NCBI RefSeq assembly: GCF_910594005.1
Contig: NC_057841.1
Coordinates: 17,531,001 to 17,595,000, forward strand
Origin: Cervus elaphus
Lineage: Eukaryota > Chordata > Mammalia > Artiodactyla > Cervidae
Reading direction: 5' to 3'
Length of the DNA: 64,000 nucleotides
This document shows positions 45,070-54,211 of the stretch, piece after piece; within the stretch, counting starts at the first letter, position 1, and each line of letters starts with the position of its first letter. The notes under the pieces are model-generated. The model was not told the origin of the DNA. It did not search any database and saw only the letters and a program-made list of their open reading frames with translations. Both the position numbers and the translations under genes were made by a program.

Positions 45070-45996
45070 ATGAAAAGGCAAAGAAATACCCAACAGGTAA
45101 AGGAACAAGAAAAATGCCCACCAAGTCAAACAAAAGAGGAGGAGATAGGGAATCTACCTGAAAAAGAATTTAGAATAATGATAATAAAAATGATCCAAAA
45201 TCTTGAAAACAAAATGGAGTTACAGATAAATAGCTTGGAAACAAAGATTGAAAAGATACAAGAATTGTTTAATAAAGACCTAGAAGAAATAAAAAAGAGT
45301 CAATTAAAAATGAATAATGCAATGAATGAGATCAAAAACACTTTGGAGGGAACCAAGAGTAGAATAACGGAGGCAGAAGATAGGATAAGTGAGATAGAAG
45401 ATAAAATGGTGGAAATAAATGAAGCAGAGAGGAAAAAAGAAAAAAGGATCAAAAGAAATGAGGACAACCTCAGGGACCTCTGGGACAATGTGAAACGCCC
45501 CAACATTCGAATCATAGGAGTTCCAGAAGAAGAAGACAAAAAGAAAGGCCATGAGAAAATACTCGAGGAGATAATAGCTGAAAACTTCCCTAAAATGGGG
45601 AAGGAAATAGCCACCCAAGTCCAAGAAACCCAGAGAGTTCCAAACAGGATAAACCCAAGGCGAAACACCCCAAGACACATATTAATCAAACTAACAAAGA
45701 TCAAACACAAAGAACAAATATTAAAAGCAGCAAGGGAAAAACAACAAATAACACACAAAGGGATTCCCATAAGGATAACAGCTGATCTATCAATAGAAAC
45801 CCTCCAGGCCAGAAGGGAATGGCAGGACGTCCTGAAAGTAATGAAAGAGAATAACCTACAACCTAGATTACTGTATCCAGCAAGGATCTCATTCAGATAT
45901 GAAGGAGAACTCAAAAGCTTTACAGATAAGCAAAAGCTGAGAGAATTCAGCACTACCAAACCAGCTCTTCAACAAATGCTAAAGGATCTTCTCTAG
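45070..45996 (+). CDS. L1-B ORF1p, RNA-binding coiled-coil protein, intact
   Basis: ORF1p binds L1 RNA in cis and forms the cytoplasmic L1 ribonucleoprotein. The 308-residue frame starts MKRQRN at an ATG with A at -3. Parts: a basic N-terminus; a strongly heptad-patterned coiled coil (about 40-130) that should trimerise; an RRM-like domain (about 140-230, IRIIGVPEE at 146-154); a basic RRNTPRHILIKL strip (197-208); and a C-terminal domain with YPARISF (269-275). Length and order fit mammalian L1 ORF1p (human 338 aa, with a longer coiled coil). The frame has no stop or frameshift. It shares the dicistronic RNA with ORF2, which begins 51 nt later. Confidence 0.97.
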   Translation: MKRQRNTQQVKEQEKCPPSQTKEEEIGNLPEKEFRIMIIKMIQNLENKMELQINSLETKIEKIQELFNKDLEEIKKSQLKMNNAMNEIKNTLEGTKSRITEAEDRISEIEDKMVEINEAERKKEKRIKRNEDNLRDLWDNVKRPNIRIIGVPEEEDKKKGHEKILEEIIAENFPKMGKEIATQVQETQRVPNRINPRRNTPRHILIKLTKIKHKEQILKAAREKQQITHKGIPIRITADLSIETLQARREWQDVLKVMKENNLQPRLLYPARISFRYEGELKSFTDKQKLREFSTTKPALQQMLKDLL

Positions 45997-46047
45997 ACAG
46001 GAAATGCAGAAAGGTTGTATAAACGTGAACCCAAAACAACAAAGTAA

Positions 46048-49000
46048 ATGGCAACGGGACCACACCTATCAATAATTACCTTAAATGTAAATGGGTTGAA
46101 TGCCCCAACCAAAAGACAAAGATTGGCTGAATGGATACAAAAACAAGACCCCTATATATGCTGTCTACAAGAGACCCACCTCAAAACAAGAGACACATAC
46201 AGACTGAAAGTGAAGGGCTGGAAAAAAATATTTCATGCAAACGGAGACCAAAAGAAAGCAGGAGTCGCAATACTCATATCAGATAAAATAGACTTTCAAA
46301 TAAAAGCTGTGAAAAGAGACAAAGAAGGACACTACATAATGATCAAAGGATCAATCCAAGAAGAAGATATAACAATTATAAATATATATGCACCCAACAT
46401 AGGAGCACCGCAATATGTACGGCAAACACTAACGAGTATGAAAGAGGAAATTAATAGTAACACAATAATAGTGGGAGACTTTAATACCCCACTCACAACT
46501 ATGGATAGATCAACTACACAGAAAATTAACAAGGAAACACAAACTTTAAATGACACAATGGACCAGCTAGACCTAATTGATATCTATAGGACATTTCACC
46601 CCAAAACAATCAACTTCACCTTTTTCTCAAGTGCACACGGAACCTTCTCCAGAATAGATCACATCCTGGGCCATAAATCTGGTCTTGGAAAATTCAAAAA
46701 AATTGAAATCATTCCAGTCATCTTTTCTGACCACAGTGCAGTAAGATTAGATCTCAATTACAGGAAAAAAATTGTTAAAAATTCAAACACATGGAGGCTA
46801 AATAACACACTTCTGAATAACCAACAAATCATAGAAGAAATCAAAAAAGAAATCAAAATATGTATAGAAATGAATGAAAATGAAAACACAACAACCCAAA
46901 ACCTATGGGACACTGTAAAAGCAGTGCTAAGGGGAAAGTTCATAGCATTACAGGCTTACATCAAGAAGCAAGAAAAAAGCCAAATAAATAACCTAACTCT
47001 ACACCTAAAGCAATTAGAGAAGGAAGAAATGAAGAACCCCAGGGTTAGCAGAAGGAAAGAAATCTTAAAAATCAGGGCAGAAATAAATGCAAAAGAAACT
47101 AAAGAGACCATAGCAAAAATCAACAAAGCTAAAAGCTGGTTTTTTGAAAAAATAAACAAAATTGACAAACCATTAGCAAGACTCATTAAGAAACAAAGAG
47201 AGAAGAACCAAATTAACAAAATTAGAAATGAAAATGGAGAGATCACAACAGACAACACTGAAATACAAAGGATCATAAGAGACTACTACCAGCAGCTCTA
47301 TGCCAATAAAATGGACAACTTGGATGAAATGGACAAATTCTTAGAAAAGTATAACTTTCCAAAACTGAACCAGGAAGAAATAGAAGATCTTAACAGACCC
47401 ATCACAGGCAAGGAAATCGAAAGTGTAATCAAAAATCTTCCAGCAAACAAAAGCCCAGGACCAGATGGCTTCACAGCTGAATTCTACCAAAAATTTAGAG
47501 AAGAGCTAACACCTACCTTACTCAAACTCTTCCAGAAAATTGCAGAAGAAGGTAAACTTCCAAACTCATTCTATGAGGCCACCATCACCCTAATTCCAAA
47601 ACCAGACAAAGATGCCACAAAAAAAGAAAACTACAGGCCAATATCACTGATGAACATAGATGCAAAAATCCTTAACAAAATTCTAGCAAACAGAATCCAA
47701 CAGCATATTAAAAAAATCATACACCACGACCAAGTGGGCTTTATCCCAGGAATGCAAGGATTCTTCAATATCCGCAAATCAATCAACGTAATACACCACA
47801 TTAACAAATTGAAAGATAAAAACCATATGATTATCTCAATAGATGCAGAGAAAGCCTTTGACAAAATTCAACACTCATTTATGATTAAAACTCTCCAAAA
47901 AGCAGGAATAGAAGGAACATACCTCAACATTATAAAAGCCATATATGACAAACCCACAGCAAGCATCACCCTCAATGGTGAAAAATTGAAAGCATTCCCC
48001 CTGAAATCAGGAACAAGACAAGGGTGCCCACTGTCACCACTACTGTTCAACATAGTGTTGGAAGTTTTGGCCACAGCAATCAGAGCAGAAAAAGAAGTAA
48101 AAGGAATCCAGATAGGAAAAGAAGAAGTGAAACTCTCACTGTTTGCAGATGACATGATCCTCTACATAGAAAACCCTAAAGACTCTACCAGAAAATTACT
48201 AGAACTAATCAATGAATATAGTAAAGTTGCAGGATATAAAATTAACACACGAAAATCCCTTGCATTCCTATATACTAACAATGAAAAAACAGAAAGAGAA
48301 ATTAAGGAAACAATACCATTCACCATTGCAACAAAAAGAATAAAATACTTAGGAGTATATCTACCTAAAGAAACAAAAGACCTATACATAGAAAACTATA
48401 AAACACTGATGAAAGAAATCAAAGAGGACACAAACAGATGGAGAAACATACCGTGTTCATGGATTGGAAGAATCAATATTGTCAAAATGGCTATTCTACC
48501 CAAAGCAATCTATAGATTCAATGCAATCCCTATCAAGCTACCAACGGTATTTTTCACAGAACTAGACCAAAGAATTTCACAATTTGTATGGAAATACAAA
48601 AAACCTCGAATAGCCAAAGTAATCCTGAGAAAGAAGAATGGAACTGGAGGAATCAACCTGCCTGACTTCAGACTCTACTACAAAGCCACAGTCATCAAGA
48701 CAGTATGGTACTGGCACAAAGACAGAAATATAGATCAATGGAACAGAATAGAAAGCCCAGAGATAAATCCACGAACCTATGGACACCTTATCTTTGACAA
48801 AGGAGGCAAGGATATACAATGGAAAAAAGACAACCTCTTTGACAAGTGGTGCTGGGAAAACTGGTCAACCACTTGTAAAAGAATGAAACTAGAACACTTT
48901 CTAACACCATACACAAAAATAAACTCAAAATGGATTAAAGATCTAAATGTAAGACCAGAAACTATAAAACTCCTAGAGGAGAACATAGGCAAAACACTCT

Positions 49001-49866
49001 CTGACATAAATCACAGCAAGATCCTCTATGACCCACCTCCCAGAATATTGGAAATAAAAGCAAAACTAAACAAATGGGATCTAATGAAACTTAAAAGCTT
49101 TTGCACTACAAAGGAAACTATAAGTAAGGTGAAAAGACAGCCCTCAGATTGGGAGAAAATAATAGCAAATGAAGAAACAGACAAAGGATTAATCTCAAAA
49201 ATATACAAGCAACTCCTGAAGCTCAATTCCAGAAAAATAAATGACCCAATCAAAAAATGGGCCAAAGAACTAAACAGACATTTCTCCAAAGAAGACATAC
49301 AGATGGCTAACAAACACATGAAAAGGTGCTCAACATCACTCATTATTAGAGAAATGCAAATCAAAACCACAATGAGGTACCATTACACACCAGTCAGGAT
49401 GGCTGCTATCCAAAAGACTACAAGCAATAAATGCTGGAGAGGGTGTGGAGAAAAGGGAACTCTCTTACACTGTTGGTGGGAATGCAAACTAGTACAGCCA
49501 CTATGGAAAACAGTGTGGAGATTCCTTAAAAAACTGGAAATAGAACTGCCATATGACCCAGCAATCCCACTTTTGGGCATACACACTGAGGAAACCAGAT
49601 CTGAAAGAGACACGTGCACCCCAATGTTCATTGCAGCACTGTTTATAATAGCCAGGACATGGAAGCAACCTAGATGCCCATCAGCAGATGAATGGATAAG
49701 GAAGCTGTGGTACATATACACCATGGAATATTACTCAGCTGTCAAAAAGAATTCATTTGAATCAGTCCTAATGAGATGGATGAAACTGGAGCCCATTATA
49801 CAGAGTGAAGTAAGCCAGAAAGATAAAGAACATTACAGCATACTAACACATATATATGGAATTTAG
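46048..49866 (+). CDS. L1-B ORF2p, endonuclease and reverse transcriptase, intact
   Basis: ORF2p performs target-primed reverse transcription in the nucleus. The frame is open for 1272 residues (human 1275). Domains in order: an APE-like endonuclease (1-235) with N15, E42 in QETH, and D228/H229 in SDH, matching the catalytic set; a linker; the reverse transcriptase (about 450-770) with FADD at 699-702 supplying the metal-binding aspartates; and a C-terminal domain with a CX3CX7HX4C motif (C1129, C1133, H1141, C1146). No key residue is missing. The spacer to ORF1 is 51 nt, so translation would rely on the inefficient reinitiation known for L1. The ATG chosen aligns with ORF2 starts in L1-A and L1-C. 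Confidence 0.97.
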   Translation: MATGPHLSIITLNVNGLNAPTKRQRLAEWIQKQDPYICCLQETHLKTRDTYRLKVKGWKKIFHANGDQKKAGVAILISDKIDFQIKAVKRDKEGHYIMIKGSIQEEDITIINIYAPNIGAPQYVRQTLTSMKEEINSNTIIVGDFNTPLTTMDRSTTQKINKETQTLNDTMDQLDLIDIYRTFHPKTINFTFFSSAHGTFSRIDHILGHKSGLGKFKKIEIIPVIFSDHSAVRLDLNYRKKIVKNSNTWRLNNTLLNNQQIIEEIKKEIKICIEMNENENTTTQNLWDTVKAVLRGKFIALQAYIKKQEKSQINNLTLHLKQLEKEEMKNPRVSRRKEILKIRAEINAKETKETIAKINKAKSWFFEKINKIDKPLARLIKKQREKNQINKIRNENGEITTDNTEIQRIIRDYYQQLYANKMDNLDEMDKFLEKYNFPKLNQEEIEDLNRPITGKEIESVIKNLPANKSPGPDGFTAEFYQKFREELTPTLLKLFQKIAEEGKLPNSFYEATITLIPKPDKDATKKENYRPISLMNIDAKILNKILANRIQQHIKKIIHHDQVGFIPGMQGFFNIRKSINVIHHINKLKDKNHMIISIDAEKAFDKIQHSFMIKTLQKAGIEGTYLNIIKAIYDKPTASITLNGEKLKAFPLKSGTRQGCPLSPLLFNIVLEVLATAIRAEKEVKGIQIGKEEVKLSLFADDMILYIENPKDSTRKLLELINEYSKVAGYKINTRKSLAFLYTNNEKTEREIKETIPFTIATKRIKYLGVYLPKETKDLYIENYKTLMKEIKEDTNRWRNIPCSWIGRINIVKMAILPKAIYRFNAIPIKLPTVFFTELDQRISQFVWKYKKPRIAKVILRKKNGTGGINLPDFRLYYKATVIKTVWYWHKDRNIDQWNRIESPEINPRTYGHLIFDKGGKDIQWKKDNLFDKWCWENWSTTCKRMKLEHFLTPYTKINSKWIKDLNVRPETIKLLEENIGKTLSDINHSKILYDPPPRILEIKAKLNKWDLMKLKSFCTTKETISKVKRQPSDWEKIIANEETDKGLISKIYKQLLKLNSRKINDPIKKWAKELNRHFSKEDIQMANKHMKRCSTSLIIREMQIKTTMRYHYTPVRMAAIQKTTSNKCWRGCGEKGTLLHCWWECKLVQPLWKTVWRFLKKLEIELPYDPAIPLLGIHTEETRSERDTCTPMFIAALFIIARTWKQPRCPSADEWIRKLWYIYTMEYYSAVKKNSFESVLMRWMKLEPIIQSEVSQKDKEHYSILTHIYGI

Positions 49867-50200
49867 AAAGATGGTAATGATAACCCTATATGCAAAACAG
49901 AAAAAGAGACACAGATGTACAGAACAGACTTTTGAACTCTGTGGGAGAATGTGAGGGTGGGATGTTTCAAAAGAACAGCATGTATACTATCTATGGTGAA
50001 ACAGATCATCAGCCCAGGTGGGATGCACGAGACAAGTGCTCCGGCCTGGTGCACTGGGAAGACCCAGAGGAGTCGGGTGAAGAGGGAGGTGGGAGGGGGG
50101 ATCGGGATGGGGAATAAGTGTAAATCTATGGCTGATTCATATCAATGTATGACAAAACCCACTGAAATGTTGTGAAGTAATTAGCCTCCAACTAATAAAA

Positions 50201-50238
<38 letters not shown>

Positions 50239-50245
50239 AAAAAAA
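49867..50245 (+). terminator. L1-B 3'UTR, G-rich tract, poly(A) signal and A-tail
   Basis: The 3'UTR holds a purine/G-rich tract at 50084-50112 (runs GGG, GGG, GGGGGG, GGG, GGGG) that can form a G-quadruplex, a conserved property of mammalian L1 3'UTRs. AATAAA is at 50194-50199. The A-tail (50207-50245) is interrupted by one G near 50226, which fits a recent but not brand-new insertion. Confidence 0.88.
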
Positions 50246-50259
50246 AGAAGTCCAAGAGC
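50246..50259 (+). repeat. L1-B target-site duplication, right copy
   Basis: Second copy of AGAAGTCCAAGAGC, directly after the A-tail, identical to 42618-42631. Confidence 0.92.
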
Positions 50260-51794
50260 ATCTATTTCATTATAAATACATTAATTGACTCTAACAAATT
50301 TGGATTATGACTTAATCATAAAGAAATTTTCCCTTCCATCATGCAAAAAAAAAAAAAAGAAAGAAAAAGAAAAAAATAGTAAGTTCATATATATGAAGGT
50401 ATGGTAAACACTGATAAAGACAGACTTTCCAATTTTTACATACTTGAGCCTCTTTTTAATATAGGTTTTAAATCTCAGATGAAATAAACAGATTAGTTTT
50501 GCAAGAGACACTTATTTGTCACCAACATCACCTATGGGTGTTACCTACATGTTACTTACATGTTACCTACTGCTTTGCTTTAGAAGGGAAGAAGGTAAGA
50601 CTCAGTATTTATAAACTGGGTTTTATGTAAGTGGCATTTTCTCAGGTTGTTAGCATTCAATTTTCCATGAGGACACACACGTTTTCATGAACAATTGAAT
50701 GCAAACATAGCATTAACTCTGAACATGGCTTCAGTCTTTGGTACTGAGACAGTGACAAGTAAGAAATACTTATCACTGGTGCATTACTATGGTGAAGTTT
50801 CTCATTGCAGACTCACCAACAACTTTTGACCTCTGGTCCCAAAGACTGTCAATTACCTGGCTTACAGAGGAGGAATATAGAGAACCATCATTTCACTGTC
50901 ATCCAGTTAACATCCTATCACAGGATGGAAAGCAATTTGTCCAATATTTCAACCACCAGGGAGAATTCTTTATTAGCTTTTGGATGGGTTTGCCTTTCAA
51001 TTAGATGATTTGAATAGTTTCTGTGGCAAGAGAGATACTGCACTCAGATAATAATTTTGAATTCCATCTTATCATTAATGCTTTAAACCTCATGGGAAGT
51101 CACAGTGTCTTTTATGGAGGTCAAAGCAGTTTTTAACCTTAATAAAAACTCATAGCCTCAGGAACATCAAGTGTAAACTAGCAAGGGGGATTGACTGCAT
51201 AAAAATATAATTAGATCACCACTTTAGAATGTACTAGCTAGAGGATTTCAAATGCAAATCAACAGTATAAGAGTACAATGGCACCCCAAAATTCAGTCCT
51301 ATTCAGAAATACACACATAAATTGGCACTATCCAAAGGAAAATGAGATAAATCATCTTTTTTCCTCTTTCTGGAAAGGCACTTTTTATAATTTTATATTT
51401 AATTGCTAAATATTTTTATGGATGCTGTACAGAAATAGGTTAAAAAGCATCTTGATAGATTTGAATTTAAAACAGTTAATAATTGTAGTGGTTCTCAGCT
51501 GTTATAAATTTATTTCTATACAGCACTTAGGTCACTGTATTCTGAAGTGTGAAATTAATACAAGATAATATGCAAGAGTGATTTTGAAAACTACATCATC
51601 ATCTACATTTCCCAAGGAATAGATCACTCTCTCCCAAACATTGCAAAGAAATTATCATTTTCGATATTTACCTAAGTGGTACTCTCCAGTAGAATCTCTC
51701 ACCTCTTTTGCAGTTTCCCTAAGCTTCTACTTCCTTCTCTTAGGCATTGTTTGCTGGCCCTACTTATGTTCATAGGAAATAAGAAAGAAAACAG
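50260..51794. other. Single-copy AT-rich DNA, nothing recognised
   Basis: Includes an A/G-rich run near 50345-50378. The overlapping short frames at 50789-51008 do not resemble any protein I know. No RNA gene is seen. Confidence 0.45.
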
Positions 51795-51965
51795 GACCTG
51801 CTATACCAGGCATTGTGATACAGTAAACTCTCATCTTCTTTGACCTCCACAGAAACCTTTAGAGGAAGGCATATTCTTACAGACTGTGGATCAGAGAGGT
51901 TAAATAATTTTGCAAGGTCATATTCCTGATGAATATTAGAACTTAGTTCTGCTGACTTCACCTTG
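51795..51965 (+). repeat. MIR SINE, ancient
   Basis: The order of blocks fits a MIR: accaggcattgtgatacag, a cacagaaacctttagaggaa block, gactgtggatcagagaggtt, aaataattttgcaaggtcat and an aacttagttctgctgact block. It is diverged, as expected for this pre-placental-radiation family. Confidence 0.75.
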
Positions 51966-52464
51966 TCTTTCAAATGAAGTAAAACATGCTGTCTTTTGCA
52001 TAAATGAAAAAGAGCAGGCCACGTGTTAGGGAATGATCCAGGGAAGGATAGTGGTTGGAGTGTCTGAAATGATCCTTCAAGCGGTAACACACTTGACTAG
52101 AGGGCTAGTTTTCAGGGTCAGTACTGGGATAGCCTGAAGTATCAACTGACCCTGAGGCAAATAGGGCTCTAATTTGCACTGGCAGCTTAAAGTAGAAGCT
52201 AAATAGCCAGGCTTGTTAGAGTAACAAATTGCTAAAATTCCACTGGGTTTATCAAGAAATTATTGTTGACTCCTGCCCCAAGACCACAGATGCAGTGTCT
52301 TGTACCAAAGCCACAGGAGCAGAACCTGAACCAAGGTCACCTCCAAAACTGACTGAGCCTCAATGTAACCATTGTCAAAAACCCCTCAGGTCATTACCAA
52401 CAGGCTTCCTAACTGCAAATTAGGCAAGAATGTCTACTCTGGTAGTCACCCTAGAGTGGCCTAT
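51966..52464. other. Single-copy DNA, nothing recognised
   Basis: About 500 bases. A 64-codon open frame at 52229-52423 (cysteine- and proline-bearing, EPQCNHC block) has no recognised homology and no supporting signals. I do not call a gene. Confidence 0.45.
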
Positions 52465-52847
52465 GTTGTTCTGTGTGGCTGACTCTTTGTGACCCCACGG
52501 ACTGCAGCTTGCCAGGTCTCTGTCCCTCACCATCCCATAAAGTGTGTCCAAGTTCATCTCCATTGTATTGGTGATGCCATCCAGACATCTCATACTCTGA
52601 CACCCTCTTCTCCTTCTGCCCTCAATCTTTCCTAGCATCAGGAATTTTTCCAATGAGTCAGCTGTTCACCTCAGATGACCAAAATACTGGAGTTTAGCTT
52701 TAGCACCAGTCCTTCCAAAGAGTATTTAGGATTGATTTCCCTTAAGATTGACTGATTTGATCTCGTTGCTGTCCAAGGGAGTCTAAGAAGTCTTCTCAAG
52801 CACCACAGTGTACAAAGGTATCAATTCTTCAGTGCTCCACCTTCTTT

Positions 52848-53057
52848 ATGGGCTTCCCTGGTGGCTCAGATGGTAAAGAACCCACCTGCAATGTGGGAAA
52901 CCTGGGTTTGATCCCTGGATTGGGAAGATCCCCTGAAGAAAGGAGCGGCTACCCATTCCAGTATTCTTGCCTGCAGAATTCCATGGACAGAGGAGTCTAA
53001 CAGGCTACAGTCCATGGAGTTGCAAAAAGTCAGACATGACTGAGTGACTTTTACTCA
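52848..53057 (+). mobile_element. Bov-tA SINE with 13-bp TSD
   Basis: A plus-strand SINE with tRNA-like head (gggcttccctggtggctcag), body and acatgactgagtgactttta tail. The flanks 52835-52847 and 53058-53070 (ctccaccttcttt, one mismatch) are a target-site duplication from the BovB it entered. Confidence 0.93.
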
Positions 53058-54195
53058 CTCCACCTTTTTTACAATCTACCTCTCACAACCATGACCACTG
53101 GGAAAATCATAGCCTTGACAATATGGACCTTTGTCAGCAGAGTAATGTCTCTGCTTTTTAACACACTGTTTAGGTTTGTCATAGATTTCCTGCACAGAAG
53201 TAAACGTCTTCTGGTTTCATGGCTTCAGTCATTATCTGCAGTGATTTTAGAGCCAAAGAAGAGGAACTCTGTCACTACTTCCACTTTTACCCCACTATTT
53301 GCCATGAAGTAATGGAGTCAGATGCCATGATCTTAGGTATTTTTGTTTGTTTGTTTGTTTGTTTTTAATATTTAGTTTTAAGCTGACTTTTTCACTCTCC
53401 TTCTTCACCCTCATTAAGAGGTTCTTCAGTTCCTCTTCACTTCCCGCCATTAGAATGCTGTCATCTGCATATCTGAGGTTGTTGCTTCTCCCACCTATTT
53501 TGATTCCAACTTTTAACTCATATTCAGACCAGCATTTTCACGACATGCTCAGTGTAGAGATTAAACAAGCAGGGTGAGACAGCAGGCAGTCCCGTCATAC
53601 TCCTTTCTCAATCTTGACCCAATCAGTTGTTCTGTGCAGGATTCTAACTGTTGTTTCTACATACAAGTTTGCAGAAAAATACTTGTATGTTTCTGCATAC
53701 AAGTTTCTCAGGAGACATGTAAGATGGTCTGGTAGTCCCATCTCTTTAAGAGTTTTCCACAATTTATTATGATCCACACAGTCAAAGAATTTGGTGTAGT
53801 GGATATAACAGAGGTAGATGTTTTCCTGGAAATCCCTAGCTTTCTCTGTGTTTAGGAAATGTTGGCAATCTAATCTCTGGTTTCTCTTCCTTTTTTGAAC
53901 CCAGCTTGGACATTCAGAAGTTCTTGGTTTGCATAATGCTGAAACCTAGCATGCACGATTTTAAGCATGACCTTATTAGCATGGGAGGTGGTTGTACTAG
54001 CATTGTCCCATGCTTAGCACTTTCTTTAGTACTACTCTTCTTGGGAATTGGGATGAGGGTTGACCTTTTCCAGTCCTGTGGACTGTTCTGGGTCTTCCAG
54101 ATTTGCTGATATATGGAACACAATACCTTGATGGCATCATCCTTTAGGGTTTTGAATAGTTCTTCTGGAATTCTGTTGCATCCACTAGCGTTATT

Positions 54196-54211
54196 GACAG
54201 TAGTGCTTTCT
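54196..54211 (+). repeat. TSD of the L1 5'UTR insertion, left copy
   Basis: GACAGTAGTGCTTTCT is perfectly repeated at 56854-56869. The BovB reads continuously if one copy and the intervening DNA are removed. Confidence 0.95.

Larger units (their letters stand above)
42632..50245 (+). mobile_element. L1-B: full-length L1 (L1-BT type), both ORFs intact, TSD
   Basis: All parts of a mammalian L1 are present in about 7.6 kb: a 5'UTR of 2438 bp starting GGGGAGGAGCCAAGATGGCG, intact ORF1, a 51-nt spacer, intact ORF2, a 3'UTR with G-rich tract and AATAAA, and an A-tail with one interrupting G. It is flanked by a 13-14 bp perfect duplication. CpG sites in the 5'UTR are largely unmutated, unlike the copies at 54212-56853 and 58704 onward. 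These signs point to a recent insertion and a candidate autonomous element. Whether it is expressed or silenced cannot be seen here. Confidence 0.97.

Noticed and set aside
52229..52423. 64-codon frame with cysteines
   Set aside because: No recognised domain, no upstream or splice signal, single short frame in single-copy DNA.
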